This document shows, piece after piece, positions 14,692 through 23,479 of a DNA stretch of 37,923 bases. The stretch's first letter is position 1, and each line of letters starts with the position of its first letter. Both the position numbers and the translations under genes were made by a program. A model generated the notes under the pieces. The model was not told the DNA's origin. It searched no databases and saw only the letters and a program-made list of their open reading frames with translations. Source of the DNA: Deltaproteobacteria bacterium. GTDB lineage: Bacteria > Desulfobacterota > Desulfomonilia > UBA1062. The stretch covers positions 1 to 37,923 of the forward strand of contig JAGOOG010000019.1 in the NCBI GenBank assembly GCA_017992605.1. The letters are read 5' to 3'.

Positions 14692-15464
14692 GGGATCCCC
14701 AGGGCGTCGCGCTGCTTGACCATGAGCTCGTTGATGCCCTTGCGGGCGTAATCGATGAGTTCCATGAGCTGATCGAGGGTGAAGGGTGCCTTTTCCGCAG
14801 TGCCCTGCACCTCGATGATCCTGCCGGTCCTGGTCATGACGACGTTCATGTCCACGCTCGCGTTGGAGTCTTCCGCGTAGCTCAGGTCGAGGAAGACCTG
14901 GTCGTCGATGATGCCCACCGAGACCGCGGCCACCTGCTCCAGCAGGGGGCTCCTCGCGATGACCTGCTGGCCCAGCAGTGCCCCGACGGCATCGTGGAGC
15001 GCCACGTAGGCGCCCGTGATGGCCGCGGTGCGCGTGCCCCCGTCGGCCTGGAGGACGTCGCAGTCGATCCACACGGTACGCTCGCCGAGGTCCGCCAGCG
15101 AGGTCGCGGCGCGCAGGGACCTCCCGATGAGCCGCTGGATCTCGTGGGTCCTGCCCTTGGTCCTGCCTCTCGAGGACTCGCGCGCGGTGCGGGTGTTGGT
15201 GGATGCGGGCAGCATGCCGTATTCCGCGGTGATCCAGCCGGTCCCGGTGTTCTTGATGTGAGGGGGCACCTTGTTCTCGACGCTGGCGGCGCAGATGACC
15301 CTCGTATCGCCGATCTCGATGAGGCACGACCCCAGGGCGTGCTTGATGTAGTCCCTGGTGATGCGCGCCTGCCGTATCTCATCGTGGGCCCGGCTGTCCG
15401 AGCGCCTCGCAACCTTCGGCCGTGTGAAGCCCTTGTCCCGCAGGAGTTCCTCTATGGATGCCAT
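14688..15464 (-). CDS. rph: Ribonuclease PH
   Basis: 258 residues. It includes [29 protein letters not shown], the Arg-rich [21 protein letters not shown] phosphate and RNA-binding segment, and [23 protein letters not shown], all typical of RNase PH. It is a phosphate-dependent 3' exoribonuclease that trims tRNA precursors. The ATG at 15464 (MASIEE) has AAAGGAAAGG about 6 nt upstream and a promoter at 15496-15524. A longer in-frame extension reaches across that promoter and is rejected. It overlaps rdgB by 4 bp. Confidence 0.96.
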   Translation of the reverse strand: MASIEELLRDKGFTRPKVARRSDSRAHDEIRQARITRDYIKHALGSCLIEIGDTRVICAASVENKVPPHIKNTGTGWITAEYGMLPASTNTRTARESSRGRTKGRTHEIQRLIGRSLRAATSLADLGERTVWIDCDVLQADGGTRTAAITGAYVALHDAVGALLGQQVIARSPLLEQVAAVSVGIIDDQVFLDLSYAEDSNASVDMNVVMTRTGRIIEVQGTAEKAPFTLDQLMELIDYARKGINELMVKQRDALGIP

Positions 15465-15495
15465 GCACGCCTTTCCTTTTAAGGTCTCGCGGGCA

Positions 15496-15524
15496 ATTCT
15501 ACGGGCACCTCTCCGAGAAGTCAA
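15496..15524 (-). promoter_or_regulatory. Promoter of the rph-rdgB operon
   Basis: Minus strand: TTGACT (15519-15524), 17 bp, TAGAAT (15496-15501). Predicted start near 15489, leaving a 25-nt leader with a good ribosome-binding site. Confidence 0.7.
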
Positions 15525-15575
15525 CTCCTCCCATGACGGGGCCTCCCGGGGCCGTGAATTCACCCATCTCGCCTC

Positions 15576-15605
15576 TTGACACCGTCGGCCCGCCTCATGT
15601 AATCG
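15576..15605 (+). promoter_or_regulatory. Possible promoter of the GT-C-like membrane protein gene
   Basis: TTGACA (15576-15581), 18 bp, TAATCG (15600-15605). The -35 is perfect, the -10 mediocre. It lies 3 nt before ATG 15609, so if used the transcript must start at or after that codon (GTG 15612 or further). Confidence 0.4.
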
Positions 15606-15608
15606 CTC

Positions 15609-17171
15609 ATGGTGACTGGGAGGTCGAGCCTCGTGACATCATGGAGATCCGTCGTATCCCTTGTCCTTGTGGGCGCGGCGAGCCTCGCCCTCCTGCTGCC
15701 GCTGAACCTGTCCATCCCGCCGAGGGACAGCGAGGTGTGGCTCTTCCAGAGCATCAGCGAGATGCAGGACGGGCAGCGCCACCTGCCCCTGCTCAACGGA
15801 GAAGTCCTCAAGGGCAGGAATCCCCTGACGCTGGCCGCCCTCTCGCTCATCCCGGCCGGGGACATCGCGGCGCCGCGCCTCGCATCCTGCGTCTTGGGCA
15901 GTGCACTCGCCGTCCTCGTGTTCGTCTACACCCTGCTCCTCTTCGACCTCAAGAGCGCCGTGGCCGCATCGGCGGTCACGATGACAAGCCTCGGCTACCC
16001 GGCGCTGTTCGGCACGCTCAACCTCATCGCCCTGCCCGTCACCCTCGCAGCGGCGGCCTTCATCCTGTTCTCGCTGGTCTACCTCGGCATGCTGAGCAGG
16101 CCCTGGTACATCGCCTCCTACCTGCTGGCCGCGGGAGCGGCCGTGACCGGCGGCTACCTCATGCTGACCTTCTTCGTCGCAGCGGCCCTGCTCCTCATCC
16201 TCTTCGACCTGGCTCCGTCGAGGCTCTTTTCCATACACCTCGCCCCCGGTGCCGCCATCGTGATCTGCACACTGGCCGTCTACTATGCGGGATACCGCAT
16301 CCTGGCGGGACCCGGGATCACCACCGGTTCCCTGTCGGCCGGCGACCACCTCGGGTTCCTCAGGGGCCTGCTGGCCGCCTTCACGTACGGCGCGCCCTGG
16401 ATCTTCCTGCTGATCCCCGCCCTGGCCTTCGGCGGGGGGCCCTCCGACCAGGAGGCCTGGCGCAGGCTGCTGCCGCTCAGGATCGCCTGCGGTATCGTGC
16501 TGATCATGCTGTGGCTCTCGTGGAAGATCACTCCCCAGCACGCCGTGCTCCTGGTCCCCTTTGCCGCCCCGCTCATCGGTACGTGGTTCACGCACGGCAT
16601 GGGAAGATCCCCGCGCGCCAGGGCGCTGGGAACCTGGATGATGGCGCTGGCGGGCGCCGTCGTGTTCCTCTTTGCACTGGCGCTCCTGGCCATGCCCATG
16701 CTCAGGGGAACCGCCGTAATGCCCGAACAGCTCCTGGCCGCCGCGGCCTTCGTCATCGCAGCCCTGGCCTTCGGCCTCCTCGTCTTCAGGGGCAGGGTCA
16801 TGGCACAGTTCACGCTTGCCGCCGCGACGGTCTTCTTCATCGGGTGGTGCCTGGCCTTCGTGCTCCCGGAGGACCACTGGAACGAGAAGATCAGCTACAT
16901 GCAGGGCATCTGCGGGCACGAACCCCTGGTCGTCTACGAGGACGACGTCACCATGCGGGGTTACCTGAGCGCGGTGACCGCAGAACCTGTGGTGGTAGGC
17001 AGGGACGCCGTTCCCATGAACGAGACGGCCTTCCTCGCGGTGAGCACCTCCGACCTCGAGGATCTGCTCGACGAGATGAAGGGGCGCATGAACCCCGTGG
17101 TGCTCGAGTCCTACCGGGCGGAGAACACCTACGCCCTCATGATGATATCACCCCGGCTCAGGGGGAAGTGA
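15609..17171 (+). CDS. Polytopic membrane protein, GT-C/ArnT-like glycosyltransferase fold (putative)
   Basis: 520 residues with about ten to twelve membrane helices. After the first helix comes [21 protein letters not shown], where an acidic Asp-Ser-Glu stands in the first periplasmic loop, as in lipid-linked sugar transferases of the GT-C class (GT39/GT83, ArnT/PMT). [16 protein letters not shown] follows. The C-terminal soluble part (about residues 430-520) is short. Substrate and donor are not predictable, and the family match is by topology and the first loop only. The start is uncertain because ATG 15609 has no ribosome site and lies 3 nt from a candidate -10 box. Its last 14 bp overlap the end of the convergent TMTC-like gene. 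Confidence 0.75.
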   Translation: MVTGRSSLVTSWRSVVSLVLVGAASLALLLPLNLSIPPRDSEVWLFQSISEMQDGQRHLPLLNGEVLKGRNPLTLAALSLIPAGDIAAPRLASCVLGSALAVLVFVYTLLLFDLKSAVAASAVTMTSLGYPALFGTLNLIALPVTLAAAAFILFSLVYLGMLSRPWYIASYLLAAGAAVTGGYLMLTFFVAAALLLILFDLAPSRLFSIHLAPGAAIVICTLAVYYAGYRILAGPGITTGSLSAGDHLGFLRGLLAAFTYGAPWIFLLIPALAFGGGPSDQEAWRRLLPLRIACGIVLIMLWLSWKITPQHAVLLVPFAAPLIGTWFTHGMGRSPRARALGTWMMALAGAVVFLFALALLAMPMLRGTAVMPEQLLAAAAFVIAALAFGLLVFRGRVMAQFTLAAATVFFIGWCLAFVLPEDHWNEKISYMQGICGHEPLVVYEDDVTMRGYLSAVTAEPVVVGRDAVPMNETAFLAVSTSDLEDLLDEMKGRMNPVVLESYRAENTYALMMISPRLRGK

Positions 17172-19044
17172 CCTTCCCTGCGTCCCTGTCCAGTCTCTTC
17201 CTGAGCGCCCCGAGCAGCCTTGCCAGCTTGTCCTTCGCTTCCCCCTCCTCGAGCCTGTCATAGAGGTCGGAGTAGAGCTCGTAGGCCTTGCGCATGTCCC
17301 TCATGCTGGTGTAGACGCCTGCCAGGTCTGACAGCTTGAACACGTCCCTGCGCAGCCCCGGTTCTGCCACAGCGAGATACCTTCGCGCCTCCTCGTCCAG
17401 CCCGAGCTTCCACGCCGCGTAGCCGAGGCGGTAGTACATGATGACCCGGTGGGCCGGGCTGCCCGTCCTGTTCTCCAGGTGAAGGTCCCTGTAGGCCTCA
17501 TAGGCCCTCGTGTAGTCGCCCTTTTCCCAGTAGGCGTACGCCAGTCCCATGCGGGCCTCGTCCAGGCCGGGCTTGAGCCGCAGGGCCTGCTGGTAGTTGC
17601 TGATGGCGTTGTCGTACTGCTTCATCATGATCTGGGTCAGCGCGAGGTTGCTGATGGCCAGGTAGTCGTACGGCAGCGCCTTGATGGCCTCGATGGCCAG
17701 TCTCTGGGCATCGGCGGGCCTGCCCTGCGAGAGGTAGATGGCAGACAGGTTGACATTGCCCGGGCTCGAGTGCGGATATTTGGCCAGGGTGTCCTCCCAG
17801 AGCGTCTGGCTGTTCTGCCACACGTCGTTCTGGTTGAAGGTCATGTAGGCGTAGAAGAGCCCTATGAAGCCGAACAAACCCGCGGCCAGCGCCGTGAAGA
17901 AGTTCGGCGAGAGCGGCCCGAGGCGCACCTTCACGTGCCAGAGCCTGGAGAGCAGGTACCCCAGCAGGACGCACCAGCTCAGGGACGGCAGGAGGGCATA
18001 GCGGTCCGTCAGGACCTGGGAGATGGGGAAGATGTGGGAGACGGGCAGCAGGAAGGCATAGTACCAGGCCACGAAGAAGCTGTAGACATATCGCTTCATC
18101 GCGAACGCCGCCGCGGCGCTGCCGACGATGAGCACGTTGAGACCCACGTAGAGCCACGGCCGCCAGGTCCCGGGGTCGGTGAACAGCGGTATGGGGTAGT
18201 CCGCGGCATAGTTGATGTTGAACCCGATGAGCCGGATGTAGCTGATGAGGATCTGGGACACGGCCAGCAGGTTCGTCCAGAAACTGCCGCCATGGTAGGG
18301 CTTGACCCCGCCGGCTGTCTGCATCATGACGACGAGCCGCACGATCATGGGGATCACGACGATGAGGATGGGCACGTACAGGACCAGCCGTTTTTTCCAG
18401 AACGAGGGCTCCCTCAGCCGTGCCTGAAGGGCGATGTCCAGGACGAACATGACCCCCGGTATCACCAAAGCCGTGGGCTTGGAGAGGATGGCGAGCACCA
18501 TCGCCAGGGCGCTCAGGAGGTAATACCGCCACGACCCCAGCCTCGCCTTGAGGAAGGCCCACAGGGACAGGAAGGTGAAGATGCCCAGCAGCGGCTCCTT
18601 GCGGGCGAAGAGCCATGCAACGCTCTCCACGTGCACGGGGTGGACGGCGTAGAGCACGCTCGCCAGGGCGGCCCAGATGGCACACTCGTCCTCGTCGTCG
18701 TGGAACACCCGCAGGAGCCTGCGCAGGAAGGCATAGCAGGTGAAGATCATGAGTATGTACAGGATGATGCTCTGGACGTGCATGCCGAGCACCGCACGGT
18801 CGCCCCAGAGGCCGAAGTCGACCATGTAGGAGAGGTCGCGCAGGGGCTGGTAGGTGGAACCGCTCCGGAAGGTGAGCGCCTCCTTCACGTGGTCCCAGGT
18901 GAAACCATAGTACATCTTCTTGGTGAACAGTACCGGGTCGTCCCAGTTTGTGGCGCTGTTGTCCAGGGTGTTCGAGTAGAGCGCAGCGACCATGACGGCC
19001 AGCAGGACAGCTATGATGAACGGCGAACGGATCCTCTCAGCCAT
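17158..19044 (-). CDS. TMTC-like polytopic membrane protein with C-terminal TPR repeats
   Basis: 628 residues. The N-terminal membrane part (residues about 8-400) has a first loop with NWDDPVLF, then PLRDLSYMVDFGLWG and HPVHVESVAWLFARKEPLLG, the blocks typical of the TMTC/DUF1736 family related to protein O-mannosyltransferases. The C-terminal part (about 415-620) holds TPR units: NVNLSAIYLSQGRPADAQRL, AISNLALTQIMMKQYDNAI, ARMGLAYAYWEKGDYTRAY. It probably glycosylates or recruits protein partners at the membrane; the substrate is unknown. AGGGAG lies 6 nt before the ATG. The stop overlaps the neighbouring membrane protein gene by 14 bp, tail to tail. Confidence 0.85.
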   Translation of the reverse strand: MAERIRSPFIIAVLLAVMVAALYSNTLDNSATNWDDPVLFTKKMYYGFTWDHVKEALTFRSGSTYQPLRDLSYMVDFGLWGDRAVLGMHVQSIILYILMIFTCYAFLRRLLRVFHDDEDECAIWAALASVLYAVHPVHVESVAWLFARKEPLLGIFTFLSLWAFLKARLGSWRYYLLSALAMVLAILSKPTALVIPGVMFVLDIALQARLREPSFWKKRLVLYVPILIVVIPMIVRLVVMMQTAGGVKPYHGGSFWTNLLAVSQILISYIRLIGFNINYAADYPIPLFTDPGTWRPWLYVGLNVLIVGSAAAAFAMKRYVYSFFVAWYYAFLLPVSHIFPISQVLTDRYALLPSLSWCVLLGYLLSRLWHVKVRLGPLSPNFFTALAAGLFGFIGLFYAYMTFNQNDVWQNSQTLWEDTLAKYPHSSPGNVNLSAIYLSQGRPADAQRLAIEAIKALPYDYLAISNLALTQIMMKQYDNAISNYQQALRLKPGLDEARMGLAYAYWEKGDYTRAYEAYRDLHLENRTGSPAHRVIMYYRLGYAAWKLGLDEEARRYLAVAEPGLRRDVFKLSDLAGVYTSMRDMRKAYELYSDLYDRLEEGEAKDKLARLLGALRKRLDRDAGKVTSP

Positions 19045-19180
19045 GACAACTCCCTCTTCTGACGGGTATCGGGAAAACCGGGGCCGGCCCCTTCATGGCC
19101 CCTCACATACCACCACTCGCGGGACCTCACAAGGACCAAAAGCTCGTGCTGACCTGCGCGAATGGATCCATGAGTGTATC

Positions 19181-19209
19181 TGTACATTCTCCGCCATGCC
19201 TGCTATCAT
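19181..19209 (+). promoter_or_regulatory. Promoter of the aminotransferase gene
   Basis: TGTACA (19181-19186), 17 bp, TATCAT (19204-19209) with an extended -10 TGC. The remaining spacer 19045-19180 shows nothing further that is clear. Confidence 0.5.
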
Positions 19210-19239
19210 GCCGATCTATTCAACGCCGAGGAGGTCGCC

Positions 19240-20400
19240 ATGCCGGTCGCTGCAAAGATGCTCGAGTTCATGGACAGGTCCTCGTGGATCAGGAAGATGT
19301 TCGAGGAGGGGGCACGGCTCAAGGCCATCCACGGGGAGGACAGGGTCTATGACTTCAGCCTGGGCAACCCCGACGTCCCGCCGCCGGCCCGCGTCATCGA
19401 ACGGATGACGTCCCTGGCCGGGCGCATGTTTCACGGGTACATGCCCAACGCCGGCTACCCCGAGGTGCGTGCAGCCATCGCCGGCTACCTCGCCCCGGTC
19501 TACGGCGTGCCGCTCACCGGCGACGACATCATCATGTCCTGCGGCGCGGGCGGCGCCATGAACGTGGTGCTCAAGGCCCTGCTCAACCCGGGCGACGAGG
19601 TCATGGCCCTGGCCCCCTACTTCGTGGAGTACGGCTTCTACGTGGACAACCAGGGCGGGTCGCTGGTGGTGGCGGACTGCGGCAGCGATTTCCTTCCCGA
19701 CATGCAGCGCATCAGGAAACGGATCACTGCACGCACCAGGGCCATCATCGTCAACTCGCCCAACAATCCCACGGGAAGGGTATACCCGGAAGGGGTCCTG
19801 AACGAACTCGCCGGACTCCTCAGGGAGTTCCCCGACGTGGTCGTCATATCCGACGAGCCCTACCGCGCCATCGTGTACGACGGCCGCACCGTGCCCTCGA
19901 TCCTCAGGAGCATCCCCTGTTCCGTGGTGGTGACCTCCGCCTCCAAGGAGCTTTCGCTGGCCGGGGAGCGCATCGGCTACATTGCGGTGAACCCGGGCAT
20001 CGACCGGAAGAACGAGCTCGTCGCCGCCATGATCCTGGCGACCCGCATCCTGGGGTTCGTCAATGCCCCGGCGCTCATGCAGAAGGTCATGGCCGAGTGC
20101 CTGGACGACCGGGTGGACGTGGACATCTATCGCACCCGCCGGGACGTGATGTGCGCGGTCTTCGACGAGGCGGGCCTGACCTACGCGCCGCCCGAGGGGG
20201 CCTTCTACCTCTTCGTGAAGTCACCCCTCGAAGACGAGGTGGCCTTCTGCAATCTCCTCGTGGAAGAACGCGTGCTGGCCGTGCCGGGCAGGGGCTTCGG
20301 CTGGCCTGGATGGGTGCGTTTCACCTACTGCGTGGACGATGCCATCATCAGGGCGGCCGGCCCGGGCATACGGAAGGCCGTGGAGAAGTGCAGGACATAG
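19240..20400 (+). CDS. PLP-dependent class I/II aminotransferase
   Basis: 386 residues. It has the fold type I pattern: YDFSLGNPDVPPP near the N-terminus, YMPNAGYPEVRAAIAGYL, the NSPNNPTGR motif (172-180), VISDEPYR and the catalytic lysine in TSASKELSLAGERIGY (Lys236). It probably acts as an aspartate, alanine or broad-specificity transaminase; the amino acid cannot be fixed from sequence. The ATG at 19240 is chosen because GAGGAGG lies 6 nt upstream; a longer frame from 19174 lacks a ribosome site. It is monocistronic and ends at a bidirectional terminator. Confidence 0.93.
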   Translation: MPVAAKMLEFMDRSSWIRKMFEEGARLKAIHGEDRVYDFSLGNPDVPPPARVIERMTSLAGRMFHGYMPNAGYPEVRAAIAGYLAPVYGVPLTGDDIIMSCGAGGAMNVVLKALLNPGDEVMALAPYFVEYGFYVDNQGGSLVVADCGSDFLPDMQRIRKRITARTRAIIVNSPNNPTGRVYPEGVLNELAGLLREFPDVVVISDEPYRAIVYDGRTVPSILRSIPCSVVVTSASKELSLAGERIGYIAVNPGIDRKNELVAAMILATRILGFVNAPALMQKVMAECLDDRVDVDIYRTRRDVMCAVFDEAGLTYAPPEGAFYLFVKSPLEDEVAFCNLLVEERVLAVPGRGFGWPGWVRFTYCVDDAIIRAAGPGIRKAVEKCRT

Positions 20401-20427
20401 AGCACTGAGGCTTCGGTACAAGAGAAG

Positions 20428-20460
20428 AGGCGGGCCGGACCGAGACGATCCGGCCCGCCT
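20428..20460. terminator. Bidirectional terminator between aminotransferase and ssb
   Basis: A perfect 12-bp stem, 20428-20439 with 20449-20460, and a 9-nt loop. It lies between two convergent stops (20400 and 20478). There is no long T-run; the high GC stem is typical of this window. Confidence 0.7.
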
Positions 20461-20477
20461 GCGTTGTCACAGGTACT

Positions 20478-20912
20478 CTAGAAGGGCACGTCGTCGAACT
20501 CGGGCGAACCGGGCACGCCGTTGCCTGCAGCCGCTTCGCCCCCCTCGTCACCGGCGTACGTCCGGTCGGGGCCGCCTTCCATGGCGCCGAGGATCTGCAT
20601 GGCGTTCGCCACGATCTCGGTGGTATAGCGTTTGTTGCCGTCACGGTCGTCCCATGACCGTGTCTGGATCCTGCCCTCGATGTACACCTGCTTGCCCTTG
20701 CCGAGCAGCTTGGCGCAGTTCTCTGCCAGCTTGCCCCAGGTGACGATGCGGTGCCATTCGGTGCGCTCCTGGCGTTCCCCGTTCTGGTCCGTCCAGTACT
20801 CGTTCGTGGCCATGGTGAAGTTGGTGACCGCCCTGCCTCCCGGGGTGAAGCGCATCTCCGGATCCTTTCCGAGCCTCCCGATCAAGATAACCTTGTTCAC
20901 TGAACCTGCCAT
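20478..20912 (-). CDS. ssb: Single-stranded DNA-binding protein
   Basis: 144 residues. The OB fold is clear: [65 protein letters not shown] and [14 protein letters not shown] Gly-rich linker leads to the acidic tip FDDVPF that recruits repair and replication proteins. It covers ssDNA as a tetramer. GGAGGAG stands 8 nt before the ATG. Upstream lies a possible promoter, TTGACG (20969-20974), 16 bp, TACCCA (20947-20952), with a poor -10. Confidence 0.97.
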   Translation of the reverse strand: MAGSVNKVILIGRLGKDPEMRFTPGGRAVTNFTMATNEYWTDQNGERQERTEWHRIVTWGKLAENCAKLLGKGKQVYIEGRIQTRSWDDRDGNKRYTTEIVANAMQILGAMEGGPDRTYAGDEGGEAAAGNGVPGSPEFDDVPF

Positions 20913-20946
20913 GACAGAAACTCCTCCTTGTGGATGGTGCAAAGTG

Positions 20947-20974
20947 TGGGTATCGATTCAAAACGCACCGTCAA
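20947..20974 (-). promoter_or_regulatory. Possible ssb promoter
   Basis: Minus strand: TTGACG (20969-20974), 16 bp, TACCCA (20947-20952). The -10 is poor, so this is tentative. Confidence 0.35.
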
Positions 20975-21345
20975 CCCAGCATCGGCCGTGTCGTTCGTCG
21001 ATGACGTTCTTCGCGTGCAGGACATCTTACCTCATGCCCGTGAGTTCCTCAAGGGGGGTGTTCATGGACGTGGACTTCCCGGAAGCACAGGTTCGGCACA
21101 CCTCATGCGAGGGTGGGAGCAGGCGCTCAGGCGGTACTGATGGAGTCGATGACGTCCTGTGCGAAAAAGGATGCACGATCTCCGGGGCGTTGCAGCTTGC
21201 ACGACGGAACCGGCTGCAGGCAGCCTCCCGGCCCCGCCTTCCTCGGAACAGGGCGGGAGGCGTGTCCTTGAGCCCTCTTTTTTGCTTTTCGTGCTCCTCT
21301 GCGACGGGGATCTTTTCCTTCTTCCCCGGGTTGCTCCCCGTGTAC
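20975..21345. other. Non-coding spacer between ssb and the HU gene
   Basis: About 370 bp with no gene I can support on either strand. It contains a GC hairpin with arms GCCTCCC (21223-21229) and GGGAGGC (21255-21261), extended by GCCC/GGGC across a one-base bulge, roughly 85 nt past the HU stop. This could end the HU transcript. A six-base T run follows on the plus strand too far away to act with it. Confidence 0.5.
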
Positions 21346-21621
21346 CTATTTGTTCACCGCATCCTTCAGGGCCTTGCCCGCCCTGAAACGAGGGGCCTTG
21401 CTGGCCTTGATCTTGATCTTCTGCCTGGTCCGGGGATTCACGCCCATCCTGGCAGCCCTTTTCGCCACGTCGAAGCTGCCAAAGCCGACCAGCGTGACCT
21501 TGTCGCCCTTCTTGAGTGCCCCGGCAATCGCATCGGTGAGGGCATCCACCACGGCCAGTGCCGCGGCCTTGGAAATCTTCTGCTTGCCGGCTACCACATC
21601 AACCAGATCCATCTTTGTCAT
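21346..21621 (-). CDS. HU-family DNA-binding protein
   Basis: 91 residues, standard HU/IHF size: MTKMDLVDVVAG, helix ALAVVDALTDAIAGAL, KKGDKVTLVGFGSFDVAKRAARMGVNPRTRQKIKIKASKAPRFRAGKALKDAVN. The Asn-Pro pair at the arm tip, which intercalates into DNA, is present in GVNPRTRQ. It bends and compacts DNA. The HU type (not IHF) is likely from the sequence but was not tested. GAGGAGGAAG sits just before the ATG. The 72-bp gap to the upstream gene suggests possible cotranscription. Confidence 0.96.
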   Translation of the reverse strand: MTKMDLVDVVAGKQKISKAAALAVVDALTDAIAGALKKGDKVTLVGFGSFDVAKRAARMGVNPRTRQKIKIKASKAPRFRAGKALKDAVNK

Positions 21622-21693
21622 GACTTCCTCCTCGTATGTATAGAGAGATATTGTTGGTCTTTTCCGTACCCGGACGCCTGGCGGCAAGGAGCA

Positions 21694-22116
21694 TCACTCG
21701 GTCGACTCCCTGAGCCTGTATTTCCCCTTGCCCAGGTAGACCAGGTAGTCCTTGCCGTTACGGTAGTACTTCCAGGAGGTATGCTCCGGGGCCGCCGAAA
21801 TGACTGTGGTGTTGAAGCTCTTCCTGTTCAGCTCGGGATACTTCCTCGATGCCTGCCGGTAGAGATCCACCGATGAGAAGACGCCGCCCTCTGTATTTCT
21901 GGAAACCTTCCTGGCGGATTCCAGGACGATGTCGTGGATGGATTTCCCCACCTTCTTCCTGCGGGGCCGCTGCCCTTTCGCGGGTGCCGCCCCCAGGGGC
22001 AGGGACACCTCGGGAGGCTTGATCCTGACATCCTTCACCACAACCTGCGCGGAACCATTCCTGACCTCCAGGGCCATATCCACGGTCAGGACGAACTTCA
22101 TGCCCTTTTTCCTCAT
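21694..22116 (-). CDS. Small basic protein with a C-terminal winged-helix-like domain (DUF7669-like, tentative)
   Basis: 140 residues. The N-terminal third (MRKKGMKFVLTVDMALEV...) is beta-rich and is followed by a basic Pro/Arg/Lys linker (GQRPRRKKVGK). The C-terminal region, from SIHDIVLESARKVSRN to LGKGKYRLRE, has helix-helix-strand spacing and the ELNRKSFNTTVISAAPEHTS block. It resembles a small DUF often seen beside or fused to restriction-type nucleases; the match is from memory and uncertain. GGAG lies 5 nt before the ATG and a promoter at 22153-22180. It lies just upstream of the HU gene, so a DNA-binding role is plausible but not shown. Confidence 0.72.
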   Translation of the reverse strand: MRKKGMKFVLTVDMALEVRNGSAQVVVKDVRIKPPEVSLPLGAAPAKGQRPRRKKVGKSIHDIVLESARKVSRNTEGGVFSSVDLYRQASRKYPELNRKSFNTTVISAAPEHTSWKYYRNGKDYLVYLGKGKYRLRESTE

Positions 22117-22152
22117 AGAGTCTCCTCATGGCAGGATAATACTATATTTGAT

Positions 22153-22180
22153 TCTATAACTCCAAGACACACTATTGCAA
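22153..22180 (-). promoter_or_regulatory. Promoter of the small basic protein/HU unit
   Basis: Minus strand: TTGCAA (22175-22180), 16 bp, TATAGA (22153-22158). Confidence 0.5.
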
Positions 22181-22184
22181 GGCT

Positions 22185-22211
22185 CATGATGCCCTTCCCC
22201 CCATGATGCCC
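22185..22211. repeat. Direct repeat CATGATGCCC x2 in a C-rich divergent promoter region
   Basis: CATGATGCCC occurs at 22185-22194 and 22202-22211. The interval and its right flank are C-rich (CCC at 22192-22194, six C at 22197-22202, seven C at 22209-22215), so the minus strand could form a three-layer G-quadruplex. The element stands between the two divergent promoters of the small basic protein and Fic genes. Confidence 0.6.
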
Positions 22212-22228
22212 CCCCGGGAAAAAGGTGC

Positions 22229-22258
22229 TTGCCTTGTTATTATCGTTATTGATATATT
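22229..22258 (+). promoter_or_regulatory. Promoter of the fic-recD2 unit
   Basis: TTGCCT (22229-22234), 18 bp, TATATT (22253-22258). Confidence 0.5.
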
Positions 22259-22308
22259 TCGAAAATAACCAGCAGCCCTATTTTCATCGACGCAGAGAGG
22301 GGGAACCC

Positions 22309-23463
22309 ATGGCGACGCCTTCCAGGAGCCCGGGACGGTCCGTGAAGATCAGGCAGGGGATCACCGCCTTTGTCCCTGACCCGCTGCCCCCGAAACTGAC
22401 CTGGACCCCGGCCCTGCTGCGCTCGCTGTCCGAGGCGGACCGTCTCGTGGGGTGGCTGGCAGGCGAAGGGGGCAGGTTGGCCAACCCGCACCTGCTCATG
22501 CGCCCGTTCCTTGCCCGCGAGGCCGTGCTGTCGAGCCGCATCGAAGGGACCCAGGCCACCCTGGGCGAGATCCTGGCCGCCGATGCCGGCGCCTCGGTCG
22601 AACGCAGCCCCGATGACCTGAAGGAGGTGGCCAACTACGTGGCGGCCCTGGACCACGGCATCAGGCGCCTCAAGGAGCTGCCCCTGTCCACCCCGCTGAT
22701 CCTGGAGCTCCACGAGCGCCTCATGCAGGATGTGCTGGGCGAGCTTGCCACACCCGGCGAGTTCCGCCGCATGCAGAACTGGATCGGCTCTCCGGGGTGC
22801 GCCATGGCCGATGCCAGCTATGTGCCTCCGCCTCCGGAAGAGCTCCCCGAATGCATGGCCGCACTGGAGGCGTTTCTCCAGGACGCGAGCCTGCCCCCCC
22901 TGGTCCAGATCGCCCTGGCCCACTACCAGTTCGAGGCCATCCACCCCTTCATCGACGGCAATGGGCGTGTGGGCAGGCTCCTCATCACCCTGTTCCTCGT
23001 CGAGCGAGGCGTGCTGCCCACTCCCATGCTCTACCTGAGCGCCTTCTTCGAGGCCACCAGGGACCACTACTACTCCTGCCTGCGCAGGGTCAGCCGGGAG
23101 GGCGACTGGGAGGCGTGGCTCACCTACTTCTTCAACGGCATGGCCCGCCAGGCCGAGGACGCACTGAGCCGCGCGGAGACCATCAACGACCTCCTGGCCC
23201 ACTGGCGCACCGCCGTCGCCGGCATCCCGTCAAAGGTGCTGCCCCGGACGCTGGACCGTCTGGCCGCGAATCCCTACATCACGGCCAAGAGGCTCTCCTC
23301 GGACCTTGGCATCGCCTTCACCACGGCACAGCGGGCCATCGAGAAGCTGCAGGACCTGGGCATCGTCAGGGAAATCAGCCAGACGAAACGCGACCGCGTG
23401 TACTGCGCCAGGGGCATCCTCGAGGTGCTGGAGCAGCCCGCCCGGCTGGTGCCGTTCCGGTGA
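22309..23463 (+). CDS. Fic family protein (AMPylation-type, class II) with C-terminal winged helix
   Basis: 384 residues. The N-terminal Fic_N region contains SSRIEG (Ser75 to Gly80), which fits the (S/T)xxxE(G/N) inhibitory helix of class II Fic proteins, so the enzyme is probably self-inhibited. The catalytic motif HPFIDGNGRVGR starts at His212 and is intact. After it comes a C-terminal HTH or winged-helix (TAKRLSSDLGIAFTTAQRAIEKL, about residues 325-347). Fic enzymes transfer AMP (or another NMP) to hydroxyl groups on proteins; the target is unknown. AGAGAGGGGG lies just upstream of the ATG; the frame before it has no ribosome site. recD2 follows after 16 bp. Confidence 0.94.
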   Translation: MATPSRSPGRSVKIRQGITAFVPDPLPPKLTWTPALLRSLSEADRLVGWLAGEGGRLANPHLLMRPFLAREAVLSSRIEGTQATLGEILAADAGASVERSPDDLKEVANYVAALDHGIRRLKELPLSTPLILELHERLMQDVLGELATPGEFRRMQNWIGSPGCAMADASYVPPPPEELPECMAALEAFLQDASLPPLVQIALAHYQFEAIHPFIDGNGRVGRLLITLFLVERGVLPTPMLYLSAFFEATRDHYYSCLRRVSREGDWEAWLTYFFNGMARQAEDALSRAETINDLLAHWRTAVAGIPSKVLPRTLDRLAANPYITAKRLSSDLGIAFTTAQRAIEKLQDLGIVREISQTKRDRVYCARGILEVLEQPARLVPFR

Positions 23464-23479
23464 CGGGAAAGGGAAACCC

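Noticed and set aside
20957-21065. Short upstream ORFs before ssb
   Set aside because: Tiny frames without ribosome sites or conservation evidence; one runs into ssb out of frame.
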